Source: Cryobacterium sp. Y29 (GTDB lineage Bacteria > Actinomycetota > Actinomycetes > Actinomycetales > Microbacteriaceae). Taken from it: a DNA stretch of 64,000 bases. The DNA lies in the NCBI RefSeq assembly GCF_002929825.1, contig NZ_PJJN01000036.1:248001-312000 (forward strand), read 5' to 3'. Positions 25,990 through 34,778 of the stretch are shown one piece after another. Positions within the stretch are counted from its first letter, which is position 1. The number at the start of each line of letters is the position of its first letter. The notes below the pieces were generated by a model. The model searched no databases. It was not told the DNA's origin and was given only the letters and a program-made list of their open reading frames with translations. Position numbers and translations under genes: made by a program.

Positions 25990-26883
25990 TTAGGGAGTCG
26001 CCAAAGCGGCGATAAAGTCTATGCTGGTGCGCACATCGGAGAGCGGGCCCTGGCCGACGGGTGGGTTTTCGGTCAGGATGGTGTCCTGCTCGAGCACGTA
26101 GTAGCCCGCATAACCGGCCGCCTCCAGCGAACGAACGATCGATGCGATGTCGATATCGCCGGATCCGAGCGGCGCGTACAGGCCCAGGCGCACCGCGTCG
26201 GTGTAGCTCAGGTCCTTGCGCTGTACCCGCTCGGCCAGTTCCCGGCGCACGTCCTTGAGGTGTACGTGGCTGATCCTGGCGGCGCTGCTGCGAGCCAGCT
26301 CAACCGGGTCGGTCCCACCGATGAGAAGGTGCCCGGTGTCGAGGCAGAGCCCGATCTGGGAGCCGTTCAACACCCGCGCAACATCGTCGCTCGATTCGAT
26401 CATCGTTCCGACGTGCGGGTGGATCGATGCCACCACGCCACGTGCGGCCGCCGTTTGCACCAGACGATCGAGGTTGACGAGCAGCGTGACCCATTCCTGC
26501 TCGCTCAGCGTCGGCCTCGAGTCGTAACCGACCTGGCCGGTGTCGGCCGAGAGAACGAGCCGGGTTGCCCCGGCCGCGACGAACGAGTCGAGTTCAGCTT
26601 CGATAGCCGGAACGGGATCGATATCCACGTCGTGCAGCACAATCGGCACGAATCCGCCGACGGCCTTCAGCCCGGCATCGGAGAGAGTCGCCGATTTGTC
26701 GCTGGGACTGGCCGGAAGAAAACCTTCGGGGCCGAATTCCGTGGCCACGACACCGAGTTCTCGCATCTCGCCAAGAACGCGCTCGGGGGTGAGCTGAAAT
26801 CCCCAACCGGGAACTTCGCACACGCCCCAGGAAATCGGTGCGGCGGCGATGCGGCTCAAGAGATTAGCGGATGCCTCGACCAC
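25990..26883 (-). CDS. iolE: IolE-like inosose dehydratase (TIM barrel)
   Basis: Xylose-isomerase-like TIM barrel (297 aa), likely dehydrating 2-keto-myo-inositol (scyllo-inosose) to the diketone that IolD hydrolyses. Seen are APISWGVCEVPGWG at the start, ASIHPHVGTMIE near 150 and LCLDTGHLLIGGTDP near 180. SHVHLKDVRRELAERVQRKDL near 205 carries metal-binding His, Asp and Glu, and LGSGDIDIASIV is near 240. These match IolE more than a generic epimerase. The start is GTG at 26883, two bases after the iolG stop, with the ribosome site inside the end of iolG. The frame's first start at 26988 lies within iolG. Confidence 0.75.
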   Translation of the reverse strand: MVEASANLLSRIAAAPISWGVCEVPGWGFQLTPERVLGEMRELGVVATEFGPEGFLPASPSDKSATLSDAGLKAVGGFVPIVLHDVDIDPVPAIEAELDSFVAAGATRLVLSADTGQVGYDSRPTLSEQEWVTLLVNLDRLVQTAAARGVVASIHPHVGTMIESSDDVARVLNGSQIGLCLDTGHLLIGGTDPVELARSSAARISHVHLKDVRRELAERVQRKDLSYTDAVRLGLYAPLGSGDIDIASIVRSLEAAGYAGYYVLEQDTILTENPPVGQGPLSDVRTSIDFIAALATP

Positions 26884-26885
26884 GT

Positions 26886-27884
26886 TCAGCCCTTGACTTC
26901 GTCGAGGCGCACCGGGCGACCTTCGGCACGGGACTGCTCGGCGGCCTCGGCGATATAGAGCGCTTCGAGGGCGTCCCGCGGGGTGCACGGACTTGCGGTT
27001 TCACCCGCAGCGACGGCGACGAATCGGGCGAGCTCTGCTGCATAGGCGGAAGCGAATCGTTCCTGAAAGTTCGGCCAGGCCGACTCAGTGGGAAAGCTAA
27101 CGCCCGGCTCAGCGCTGGTCAGTGGAACGCGCTCGTCGAGTCCGACCGATCGGTTTCCGAGGCTTCCGGCGAGTTCCATGCGCACGTCGTAGCCCGCGCC
27201 GTTGTAGCGCGAGCCCTGCACCGTGACCAGCGTGCCATCGTCAAGGGTGAGCAGGGCGGCGGACTCGTCGACGTCGCCGGCGTCGGCGAAGAAGGAGGCA
27301 CCGCGGTTGGCGCCGGTCGCGAATACCGTAGCGACCTCGCGGCCGGTGACCCAGCGCAGAATGTCGAAGTCATGGATGTGGCAGTCGCGGTAGATTCCCC
27401 CGCTGTTGGGAATGTACTCCGCCGGCGGTGGAGTCGGGTCGCAGGTCAACAGATGCATCCGACGCAATTCGCCGATGTCACCCGCCTGCAGGGCACGCTT
27501 GGCTTCCACATAACCAGCGTCGAAGCGGCGCTGGAATCCGATCTGCACCGGAACGTCGTGACGCTCGACCTCTTCAACGAGCGCGATGCTCGAAGCGAGG
27601 CTTTCGGCGAGCGGCTTCTCACAAAAGGTGGGGATACCGGCGCGCACGGCCCGCACGATGAGCTCGGCGTGGGCCGAGGTCGGGGCGGCAATCACAATGC
27701 CGTCCGGCTTCGAGGCGAATGCATCGTCGATCGTGGCGGATTCTGAGCCGACCGAAGCGGCAGCGGCAGCGGCGCGGGCTGGATCGAGGTCGGCGATCAG
27801 GAGGTCGGTGACACCGGACTGTGCCTTCAATGTGCCGACGTGGGAGAGCCCGATCCTGCCGGCACCCAGAACTACGAATCGCAC
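26886..27884 (-). CDS. iolG: Inositol 2-dehydrogenase (Gfo/Idh/MocA family)
   Basis: NAD-dependent oxidoreductase (332 aa) for the first step of inositol breakdown, myo-inositol to scyllo-inosose. The Rossmann motif is VVLGAGRIGLSHVG (G7-x-G9-x-x-G12), the catalytic Lys is in CEKPLAES near residue 95, and the C-terminal domain has SGGIYRDCHIHDFDILRW with the expected Asp and His pair near 172-178. GTG at 27884 is chosen because GGAGG lies 7 bases upstream and the upstream frame to 27992 is promoter-like. It heads a second transcript segment: 124 bp separate it from the iolD stop. Confidence 0.85.
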   Translation of the reverse strand: MRFVVLGAGRIGLSHVGTLKAQSGVTDLLIADLDPARAAAAAASVGSESATIDDAFASKPDGIVIAAPTSAHAELIVRAVRAGIPTFCEKPLAESLASSIALVEEVERHDVPVQIGFQRRFDAGYVEAKRALQAGDIGELRRMHLLTCDPTPPPAEYIPNSGGIYRDCHIHDFDILRWVTGREVATVFATGANRGASFFADAGDVDESAALLTLDDGTLVTVQGSRYNGAGYDVRMELAGSLGNRSVGLDERVPLTSAEPGVSFPTESAWPNFQERFASAYAAELARFVAVAAGETASPCTPRDALEALYIAEAAEQSRAEGRPVRLDEVKG

Positions 27885-27962
27885 TTTATTGCCTCCACAT
27901 TGAATTTGTTTTATTGTCCTGATGTTGTCGCTTTTGACCACGGTATACGGTTGCGAAACCGC

Positions 27963-27983
27963 CGTCAAGTGTTTGTCTTGACA
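27963..27983 (-). promoter_or_regulatory. Promoter with candidate operator upstream of iolG
   Basis: On the minus strand TTGACG (27963-27968) and, 17 bases on, TACCGT form a reasonable -35/-10 pair. TGTCAAGACA (27974-27983) lies directly upstream of the -35 and differs by one base from the TGTCATGACA core found before gntR and iolC. This suggests that iolG, iolE and the importer can be transcribed separately under the same regulator. Confidence 0.45.
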
Positions 27984-28008
27984 TACGAACAAATCTTTTC
28001 GACATGGG

Positions 28009-29910
28009 CTAGGCCCCTAGATAGGGGCGCTGACTTTCACGCTGCGCTACGTATTCCGCGCGTGCTTGTGTCGTGCTCTCGAGGGCAGAGGCTTCGGCCA
28101 CCGGCACGTCCCACCAACTCTCCGTATCGGGCGAAAACAGGAGGGGGTCGCTATTGATATGGATCAGGGTCGCCGTTGTGGAAGCCTTCGCCGTTGCCAC
28201 AGCCGCGGCCAGTTCAGCGATGGCGTCTGGCCCGGGCTCCACCCTGATCACGGCTATCCCGAGACTTGCCGCGTTGGCAGCCAGGTCGATCGGCAGCGTC
28301 ACATCCGTTTCGAAATTGTTGTGGGACTTGTCCTGAAAACGGTATTGCGTGCCATAGCGCTGCGAGCCGACCGTGTCGCTCAGATGGCCGATGGACGCGT
28401 AGCCGTGATTTTGCACGAGCACGATGATGAATTTCAGGCCCTCCGCCACAGCCGACACGATCTCCGTGTGCATCATGAGATACGAACCGTCGCCGACCAT
28501 GACGATCGAGTCGCGATCCGGGGCAGCCCGCCGCACACCGATGCCTCCGGCGATCTCGTACCCCATGCAGGAGAAGCCGTATTCCACGTGGTAGCCGAGT
28601 TCGTCGCGGACCCGCCAAAGCTTGTGCAGATCGCCAGGCAGCGAACCGGCCGCGCACACGACGACATCGCGCGGGTCGGAGGCCTGTTGCACCGCACCAA
28701 TGATCTCGGACTGGGCTGGCAACGGCCGCCTACTCGGGGCGATGGCCGCATCGACGACCGAATTCCACTCCGCCTTCTCCAAGCGGATGCGATCGGCGAA
28801 TTCAGCGTCGACCCGGTACCGATCGAGACCCACGGTGAGTTCAAGGAGTGCTTCCCGGGCATCCGCTACCACCGAAATTGCCGCGCCATGCTTGATCGCG
28901 TCGAAGGACGCTACGTTGATGTTGACGAAGCGCACGCCGGGGTGCTGGAAGGCGGTGCGGCTGGCGGTCGTGAAGTCGCTGTACCGCGTGCCGATCCCGA
29001 TGACTAGGTCGGCGTCACGGGCGATGCGGTTGGCGGCGGTGGTGCCGGTAGCCCCCACCGCGCCGAGGCACTGTGGGTGGTCCCAAACCAGGGATCCGAC
29101 GCCAGCCTGTGAGGTTCCGACAGGAATGCCGGTCAGCTCGACGAACGCCGCGAGCGCCGCAGCCGCATCGGAGTAGATGACGCCGCCGCCGGCGACGATC
29201 ATGGGGCGTTTGGCCTCGTGAATGGCGCGCACGACCTGGTCGATGATGCCGCGATCCGGCCGGGGGCGACGGATCGGCCACTCGCGGTCGGCGAGAAACT
29301 CCACCGGCACGTCCAACGCCTGCGCCTGCACGTCCTCGGGAAGGCACAACGTGACCGCGCCGGTTTCGACCGGATCAGTGAGCACCCGCAGGGCGCCGAT
29401 GGCCGCCGAAAACAGCTGTTCAGGGCGCTGCACCCGGTCGAAGAACCGCGACAAGGGCTTGAAAGCATCGTTCACGCTGATGCTCGCGTCGTTCGGAAGC
29501 TCGAGCTGCTGCAGCACCGGGTCAGCCGCCCGGGTAGCAAACGTGTCGGAGGGAAGGAGCAGAACGGGCAAACGGTTGATTGTCGCGAGGGCGGCACCGG
29601 TGAGCATGTTGGTGGCACCCGGCCCCACCGAGGCAGTGCAAGCGAAGGTCGACCGACGCCGACGCATCCTGGCGAAAGCCACCGATTCGTGCACCATCGC
29701 CTGCTCGTTGCGCGCCTGGTGATACGGCATCAGCGTCGGGTCCTCAACGGAGAGCTGTTTGAGCGCCTGGCCGATTCCCGCGACGTTTCCGTGGCCGAAG
29801 ATGCCGAAGGTTCCCACGATGGTGCGTTCGCGCACGTCGCCGTCGACCGTGTACTGGTGCGCGAGAAACTCGATGAGTGCCTGGCTGACTGTCATACGAC
29901 GAGTAGTCAC
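28009..29910 (-). CDS. iolD: 3D-(3,5/4)-trihydroxycyclohexane-1,2-dione acylhydrolase
   Basis: Thiamine-diphosphate enzyme (633 aa) that opens the cyclic diketone to 5-deoxy-glucuronate. The N-terminal pyrimidine-binding domain includes GTFGIFGHGNVAGIGQAL near residue 31 and the catalytic-Glu region AMVHESVAFARMRRR. The central domain has GGGVIYSDAAAALAAF. The C-terminal cofactor domain has IVMVGDGSYLMMHTE and VLVQNHGYASIG, the ThDP diphosphate-Mg motif. The GTG at 29910, with AAAGGA 8 bases upstream, gives VTTRRMTVSQ; an in-frame ATG follows five codons later. It lies 32 bp after iolB. Confidence 0.93.
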   Translation of the reverse strand: MTTRRMTVSQALIEFLAHQYTVDGDVRERTIVGTFGIFGHGNVAGIGQALKQLSVEDPTLMPYHQARNEQAMVHESVAFARMRRRRSTFACTASVGPGATNMLTGAALATINRLPVLLLPSDTFATRAADPVLQQLELPNDASISVNDAFKPLSRFFDRVQRPEQLFSAAIGALRVLTDPVETGAVTLCLPEDVQAQALDVPVEFLADREWPIRRPRPDRGIIDQVVRAIHEAKRPMIVAGGGVIYSDAAAALAAFVELTGIPVGTSQAGVGSLVWDHPQCLGAVGATGTTAANRIARDADLVIGIGTRYSDFTTASRTAFQHPGVRFVNINVASFDAIKHGAAISVVADAREALLELTVGLDRYRVDAEFADRIRLEKAEWNSVVDAAIAPSRRPLPAQSEIIGAVQQASDPRDVVVCAAGSLPGDLHKLWRVRDELGYHVEYGFSCMGYEIAGGIGVRRAAPDRDSIVMVGDGSYLMMHTEIVSAVAEGLKFIIVLVQNHGYASIGHLSDTVGSQRYGTQYRFQDKSHNNFETDVTLPIDLAANAASLGIAVIRVEPGPDAIAELAAAVATAKASTTATLIHINSDPLLFSPDTESWWDVPVAEASALESTTQARAEYVAQRESQRPYLGA

Positions 29911-29942
29911 TGCGTTGTGTCCTTTCGGGTGCTGCGGTGAAG

Positions 29943-30848
29943 TTAAGCAGTGTAGGGAAGCCGCGAGTCGAATTCCTGGCCCACCCAGGTGTCCCGAATC
30001 CAGCCGTGCGCCGGGTCATCGCTGATGCGCCACGAGCGGTCGGGATCCGGCCCGGCCATCACGTTGAGGTAGTAGAGGTCATAGCCGGGGGCTGCGACGC
30101 AGGGGCCGTGCCAGCCGAAGGGTACGAGAGCGACGTCGCCGGTGTGCACCTCCGCCATAATGTCGATGTCTCCGGCCTCCGAGGAATACGTGCGCATAAG
30201 GCCGAACGGACTCGCCGTCTCCGGCGCGCTCTGGCCGCGGGTGACGGCGGTCTCGAAGTAGTAGATCTCCTCGAGGCTCGACTCCACGCCGGGTGTGTAC
30301 TCGTCATGCTTGTGCGGCGGGTAACTCGACCAATTCTCCGCCGGGGTGATCACCTCACACACGATCAGCCGGTCGGCCGCGAGGCTGCCCGGGGTACCGA
30401 AGTTGTGCACTTGGCGGCTGGAGCGACCAGCTCCGCGCAGCTCGATCGGGACATCCGCTTTCGGAATGTAAGCCACTGGAAGTGCCTGGTCGGTCGGCGC
30501 TTCAGCCACAGCCACCCGGCCTGCACCTTCGATCGAGAGCGCGGTACCGGTGGGCAAATACAGGGTGTCGGTGGGTCCGTGAAAAACGGATGCCCGCCCC
30601 GCGAGCACCTGGGAGCGTTGCTCGGTCTCGCCCGCGAGCGTGTAGCGCACCGTGAACGACCCGGCCAGGGGAACCACGATGCGTTCGACGGCTTCTGCGG
30701 CCAGCGACACGGAGTCTCCTGCGGCGAGGGCGGCGACGCGGATACCGGTGTAGCGCCATCCGCTGATGGACTTATCGACGACGGATTCCCAGCCGTCGTG
30801 TTCGAGGGAGCCCCGGGCGTAGAACCAGTCAGTGGATTGTGTTGTCAT
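29943..30848 (-). CDS. iolB: 5-deoxy-glucuronate isomerase
   Basis: Cupin-fold isomerase (301 aa) converting 5-deoxy-glucuronate to 5-dehydro-2-deoxy-gluconate. IolB hallmarks are RQVHNFG near residue 153, EVITPAENWSSYPPHKHDE near 173 with metal-binding His pair and Glu, EEIYYFE near 207 and FGWHGPCVAAPGYDLYYLNVMAG near 255. I chose the ATG at 30848, 8 bp after the iolA stop. The much longer frame to 31508 lies within iolA in another frame. The ribosome site is weak (AGAG), so coupling with iolA is likely. Confidence 0.93.
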   Translation of the reverse strand: MTTQSTDWFYARGSLEHDGWESVVDKSISGWRYTGIRVAALAAGDSVSLAAEAVERIVVPLAGSFTVRYTLAGETEQRSQVLAGRASVFHGPTDTLYLPTGTALSIEGAGRVAVAEAPTDQALPVAYIPKADVPIELRGAGRSSRQVHNFGTPGSLAADRLIVCEVITPAENWSSYPPHKHDEYTPGVESSLEEIYYFETAVTRGQSAPETASPFGLMRTYSSEAGDIDIMAEVHTGDVALVPFGWHGPCVAAPGYDLYYLNVMAGPDPDRSWRISDDPAHGWIRDTWVGQEFDSRLPYTA

Positions 30849-30856
30849 AGTCTGCT

Positions 30857-32368
30857 CTAAGCGTTCTGCGGGAAGCCGAGGTTGATGCCGCCGTGACTCG
30901 GGTCGAGCCAGCGGCTGGTGATGGCCTTGCCACGGGTGAAGAAGTGCACGCCCTCGACGCCGTGCGCTTTGGTGTCGCCGAACAGCGAGTTCTTCCAGCC
31001 GCCGAAGGAGAAGTACGACACGGGCACCGGGATCGGTACGTTGATGCCGATCATGCCCACCTCGATCTCGTTCTGAAAACGGCGAGCCGCGCCCCCGTCG
31101 TTGGTGAAGATGGCCGTTCCGTTGCCGAAAGCACCGGAGTTGATCAGATCGACGCCTTCCTCGTAGCTCGCCACACGCACCACCGACAGTACCGGCCCGA
31201 AGATCTCTTCGGTGTAAGCCTTGGACGTCACTGGCAGGGCATCGATCAGGGTCGGACCGAGCCAGAACCCATTCGGGTCCCCGTCGACCTCGATGCCGCG
31301 GCCGTCGACGACGATGTTGGCGCCGTCTTCCTTCGCGATCTCGATGTAGCTCGCGACCTTGTCTCGATGCACCTCGGTAACGAGTGGACCCATGTCGCAG
31401 GAACGGCGTCCGTCGCCCACGGTGAGGGTATTCATACGGGTGACGATCTTCTCGATCAGCACGTCGGCGACGGGCTCGACCGCGACGATCACGCTGATGG
31501 CCATGCAACGCTCCCCCGCGCTGCCGAAGCCGGCGTTGATAGCGGAGTCGGCCACGAGGTCGAGGTCGGCGTCGGGCAGCACCAGCATGTGGTTCTTGGC
31601 GCCACCGAGGGCCTGAATACGCTTGCCGTGGCGGGTGCCGGTTTCGTAGACATACTGGGCGATCGGGGTCGAGCCCACGAAGGAGATCGCCTTCACGTCG
31701 GGGTGTTCGAGCAGGCCGTCGACGGATTCTTTGTCGCCCTGCAGCACGGTGAACACGCCGTCGGGGAGGCCGGCTTCCTGGAGCAGCTTGGCCATCCAGA
31801 TGGCCGCGCTCGGGTCTTTCTCACTCGGCTTCAGGATCACCGAGTTTCCGGCCGCGAGAGCGAGCGGAAAGAACCACATGGGCACCATGGCCGGAAAGTT
31901 GAACGGGCTGATCACGGCGACGACGCCGAGCGCCTGGCGGGTGGAGTACACGTCGACGCCGGTGGAGACGTTTTCGGAGTAGTCGCCCTTGAGCAGGTGC
32001 GGAATGCCGCAGGCAAATTCCACGACCTCCTGGCCGCGGGAGATCTCACCGAGGGCGTCGGAGAGTACCTTGCCGTGCTCGCTCGTGATGATCTCGGCCA
32101 TCTCACCCTTGCGGGCGTTCAGCAGTTCGCGAAAGCTGAACAGAACCTGCTGGCGCTTGGCCATGGACAGGTCGCGCCAGGCTGGGAAGGCGGCCTTGGC
32201 GCTGGTGATGGCGGCCGCAATCTCGGCCTGGTCGGCGAGCGAGACATTCTTGCTCACCGTTCCCAGCGCCGGGTCAAAGACCGGCGCGGTACGGCCGGAG
32301 GTTCCCGGCTGTTCCTTTCCGTCGATCCAGTGCGCGACGAGGGCTAAATCCGTGGCTAGTGCGGGCAT
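30857..32368 (-). CDS. iolA: Methylmalonate-semialdehyde dehydrogenase (CoA-acylating)
   Basis: Aldehyde dehydrogenase superfamily enzyme (503 aa) for the last step, malonate semialdehyde plus CoA to acetyl-CoA and CO2. Motifs are ISPFNFPAMVPMWFFPLALAAG near residue 153, LKPSEKDPSA at 179, FVGSTPIA at 230, and the nucleophile Cys288 in GSAGERCMAIS. The position that is the general-base Glu in hydrolytic ALDHs lies in QALGGAKNHM and is Gly-Ala-Lys-Asn, as in CoA-dependent MmsA/IolA enzymes. GAAGGAAG lies ahead of the ATG. Valine catabolism is the alternative role, but the iol context decides for inositol. Confidence 0.93.
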   Translation of the reverse strand: MPALATDLALVAHWIDGKEQPGTSGRTAPVFDPALGTVSKNVSLADQAEIAAAITSAKAAFPAWRDLSMAKRQQVLFSFRELLNARKGEMAEIITSEHGKVLSDALGEISRGQEVVEFACGIPHLLKGDYSENVSTGVDVYSTRQALGVVAVISPFNFPAMVPMWFFPLALAAGNSVILKPSEKDPSAAIWMAKLLQEAGLPDGVFTVLQGDKESVDGLLEHPDVKAISFVGSTPIAQYVYETGTRHGKRIQALGGAKNHMLVLPDADLDLVADSAINAGFGSAGERCMAISVIVAVEPVADVLIEKIVTRMNTLTVGDGRRSCDMGPLVTEVHRDKVASYIEIAKEDGANIVVDGRGIEVDGDPNGFWLGPTLIDALPVTSKAYTEEIFGPVLSVVRVASYEEGVDLINSGAFGNGTAIFTNDGGAARRFQNEIEVGMIGINVPIPVPVSYFSFGGWKNSLFGDTKAHGVEGVHFFTRGKAITSRWLDPSHGGINLGFPQNA

Positions 32369-32404
32369 GGGTGCTTCCTTCTGTACGAGAGTGGATGAGA
32401 GTTT

Positions 32405-33286
32405 TTAGGTGCCGTGCACGAGTTCGGCGGCGGTATCGATGGCCGCCTCGACGTTGCCGTCGTTCGGGTAGAGCAGGCTACGGCCCACGACGAGGCCGCG
32501 CACGCCGGGAAGCCCGAGGGCTTGGTGCCAGGATTCGAAAGTTTCGTCCTGGTCACCTACCGGGTCACCGCCGAGGAGCAGCGTCGGCAGCGTCGTCGCT
32601 GCCATCACACGCTCCATGTCGGCAACGACCGGCAGCTTCAGCCAGGAATACGCGCTGGAGTTGCCGAGGCCCTCGGCGATGGCAATCGAGAGGATGACGG
32701 CATCCGCCGTGAGGTCGTTCTTGACGCGACCGTCGACCCAGGAGCTCATGAACGGCTCCAGCATGATCGGGATGCCGGCCGCAGCCGCTTCGCTCACGGC
32801 GAGAGCTGTGGCCTCGAGGGTGGCGAGCGAGCCGGCATCCTCGAGGTTGATGCGCACGAGGTTCTTGGCGAAGTCGAGGCGGTCGCGCTTGATGTTGTCG
32901 ATGTCGTAGGCGGTGTAGCGGTCATCCATTTCGAAGGACGACCCCCAGAGCCCGCCACGGTTCATCGACCCGACCACGATCTTGTCATCGAGCAGACCGA
33001 GCAGGGCCAGGTCGTCGATGATGTCTGGGGTGCCCAGCACGCCGTCAACGCCCGGGCGGGAGAGCGCCGTCGCGAGGCTTTCGAGCAGCGCATAACGGTT
33101 GGCCATGGCGTTGGCGTCGTTTCGCACGCCGAGGGCGCCACGGGCGCGGTGATCGGCGGCCACGATAAAAAGTCGGCCGTCACCGCGAATCAGCTCTCGG
33201 CGGGCGCGGCTGGCCAAAATCTCGCCGATGCGTTCGGGGTGCGCCGCACGGGCATCGCGCAGCGCGTCGAAGTCAAGCCTGGTCAT
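32405..33286 (-). CDS. Cgl0159-type (beta/alpha)8 aldolase-like protein
   Basis: A 293-residue DeoC/LacD-superfamily TIM barrel that in actinobacterial inositol clusters occupies the place of IolJ, the aldolase that splits 6-phospho-5-dehydro-2-deoxygluconate. Visible features are FIVAADHRARGALGV near residue 40 (the usual DhnA/LacD phosphate-barrel opening), LVRINLEDAGS near 143, IPIMLEPFMSSW near 170, WLKLPVV near 213 with the candidate Schiff-base Lys, and TLLLGGDPVGDQDETF near 235. It overlaps iolC by 4 bp (ATGA). The function is inferred from position plus fold; the catalytic Lys is my assignment. Confidence 0.75.
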   Translation of the reverse strand: MTRLDFDALRDARAAHPERIGEILASRARRELIRGDGRLFIVAADHRARGALGVRNDANAMANRYALLESLATALSRPGVDGVLGTPDIIDDLALLGLLDDKIVVGSMNRGGLWGSSFEMDDRYTAYDIDNIKRDRLDFAKNLVRINLEDAGSLATLEATALAVSEAAAAGIPIMLEPFMSSWVDGRVKNDLTADAVILSIAIAEGLGNSSAYSWLKLPVVADMERVMAATTLPTLLLGGDPVGDQDETFESWHQALGLPGVRGLVVGRSLLYPNDGNVEAAIDTAAELVHGT

Positions 33287-34245
33287 CCCGGCAGTCCCTT
33301 CATGATTTCTTCAACCTCACTGGTCGTGGGCATGGCGGTCGAGCATTCGCGGCGGCTGGCGACGATGGCGCCGGCTACGTTAGCGAATTGCAGGATGCGG
33401 CGCAGCGGCCAGTTCTGCAGCAGTCCGTAACAGAGCGCCCCGCCGAAACTATCTCCGGCGCCGAGGCCGTTGACGACGTCGACGAAGTACGGCGGCACTT
33501 CGACGGTCTCGGTGCGAGTCTTCGCGAGCACACCCTTTGGGCCCTGTTTGACGATGGCCAATTCGATGCCACGTTCCAACAGCGCATCGGCGGCGCGTAG
33601 TGGTTCGGTCTCGCCGACGGCGACCTCGCACTCCTCCTTATTGCCGACCGCGACCGTGGCGTGGTCGAGGGCGAAGGTCACTTGGGCGCTCGCCTCCGCG
33701 GGCGATGCCCAGAACATCGGCCGGTAGTCGAGGTCGAGAATGGTCAGCGGGCTGCGCCCCCGGGCCCGCCAGGCCGCGAAGTGAGCGGACCGGCTGGGCT
33801 CTTCAGAGAGGCCGGTCACGGTCGACCAGTAGATGCGGGCGTTCTTGATGGCTTCAAGGTCGAGTTCGTCTGCGTTAATGACGAGGTCAGGGGCTTTCGG
33901 CGCACGGTAAAAGTAGAGCGGAAAGTTGTCGGGCGGAAAGATCTCGCAGAACACGACGGGGGTGTTGAGGTCGGGCACGCCAGAGACGTACTCATCGCTC
34001 ACACCGAGGCGGCGCAGCTCCTGGTGAATGTAGTTGCCGAACGGGTCGTTTCCGGTGCGCGTGACGACCGCTGAGTTCAAGCCGTGGCGCGCAGCAGCGA
34101 CGGCGACGTTAGTGGCGCTGCCACCGAGGTACTTGCCAAAGGTCGAGACGTCTTCCAGGCCGACACCGTCTTGCAGCGGATAGATGTCAACGCTGACGCG
34201 ACCGATGGTCAGCACGTCGTGTGGGGTGCGGGGTGAAGTCGTCAT
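33283..34245 (-). CDS. iolC: 5-dehydro-2-deoxygluconokinase (PfkB family)
   Basis: Ribokinase/PfkB-family sugar kinase (320 aa) that phosphorylates 5-dehydro-2-deoxygluconate. The first signature KYLGGSATNVAVAAARHG is near residue 37, and the second, VVNGLGAGDSFGGALCYGLL, is near 260 with the catalytic Asp in GAGDSF. DVLTIGRVSVDIYPLQDGVGLEDVSTFGKY at the N-terminus is characteristic of IolC among PfkB kinases. It is the first gene of the long minus-strand iol transcript; the upstream 459 bp contains the TGTCATGACA palindrome. Confidence 0.92.
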   Translation of the reverse strand: MTTSPRTPHDVLTIGRVSVDIYPLQDGVGLEDVSTFGKYLGGSATNVAVAAARHGLNSAVVTRTGNDPFGNYIHQELRRLGVSDEYVSGVPDLNTPVVFCEIFPPDNFPLYFYRAPKAPDLVINADELDLEAIKNARIYWSTVTGLSEEPSRSAHFAAWRARGRSPLTILDLDYRPMFWASPAEASAQVTFALDHATVAVGNKEECEVAVGETEPLRAADALLERGIELAIVKQGPKGVLAKTRTETVEVPPYFVDVVNGLGAGDSFGGALCYGLLQNWPLRRILQFANVAGAIVASRRECSTAMPTTSEVEEIMKGLPG

Positions 34246-34321
34246 ACGTCGATGGGCAACTTTCAGAACTGGGAGCGGTCGGCGTTGCGCCGTTTCTCCA
34301 CAGTAGCGCTCTTTGCGCTTA

Positions 34322-34333
34322 ATGTCATGACAT
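34322..34333. promoter_or_regulatory. Palindrome upstream of iolC (candidate GntR operator)
   Basis: ATGTCATGACAT is a perfect 12-bp palindrome 77 bp before the iolC ATG, in an AT-rich patch (CTTAATGTCATGACATATTC) unlike its surroundings. It shares the ten-base core TGTCATGACA with the palindrome in front of the GntR gene at the other end of the cluster. Confidence 0.6.
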
Positions 34334-34666
34334 ATTCACAATCACATTTTTCAAAGCGGATACGGCATGGCCGGGTCGGCAGAATTGCGCGCGTTGGTCC
34401 GATCAGCGAAGAGGCACGCTCGATCGACGGGATGGCCGGGTCCGCAGTATTGTTCCCGTTGGTCGATGGCGATCTCGACGGGCTCGATCAGCGGCGTGGG
34501 TGGGGCGCTCAGCGGAATGGGCAGAACTCACGTCGCCCAATCCGTCGGTCGAGCTCGCCGAGACCAGCGTGAAACTGGCGTGACCCGATCTCGAGAACGC
34601 GACAGTTGCGACGCAGCATGGCACAGTCACTGAGGCTGGGTACGTCGTCCTGACTAGCGAAGACAC

Positions 34667-34699
34667 GAAAAAGCCCCCGGAACCTAAGGTTCCGGGGGC
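34667..34699 (-). terminator. Rho-independent terminator of tRNA-fMet copy 1
   Basis: On the minus strand GCCCCCGGAACC, loop TTA, and GGTTCCGGGGGC form a perfect 12-bp stem (34673-34699), followed directly by a T-run (the A-run at 34668-34672 on the plus strand). It begins 5 bases after the tRNA 3' end. Confidence 0.9.
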
Positions 34700-34704
34700 A
34701 TCTG

Positions 34705-34778
34705 TTGCGGGGGCAGGATTTGAACCTACGACCTCTGGGTTATGAGCCCAGCGAGCTACCGAACTGCTCCACCCCGCG
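34705..34778 (-). tRNA. Initiator tRNA-fMet (CAU), copy 1
   Basis: A 74-base cloverleaf with anticodon CAU in the loop CUCAUAA. Initiator features are the unpaired C1 opposite A72 (5' CGCGGGG, 3' CCCCGCA plus discriminator A) and three consecutive G:C pairs closing the anticodon stem (GGG/CCC). The D-arm is GAGC-AGTTCGGTA-GCTC and the T-arm is GTAGG-TTCAAAT-CCTGC. The 3' CCA is not encoded (genomic CAG follows). It is identical to the copy at 47854-47927 over its full length. Confidence 0.95.

Larger units (their letters stand above)
34246..34704. other. Intergenic region between iolC and tRNA-fMet copy 1
   Basis: About 460 bp with no credible gene. It holds the iolC promoter region with its palindrome at 34322-34333 and, at the far end, the tRNA terminator. 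The middle portion (34360-34660) has short open frames on both strands with no recognisable protein and may be degraded sequence. Confidence 0.6.
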
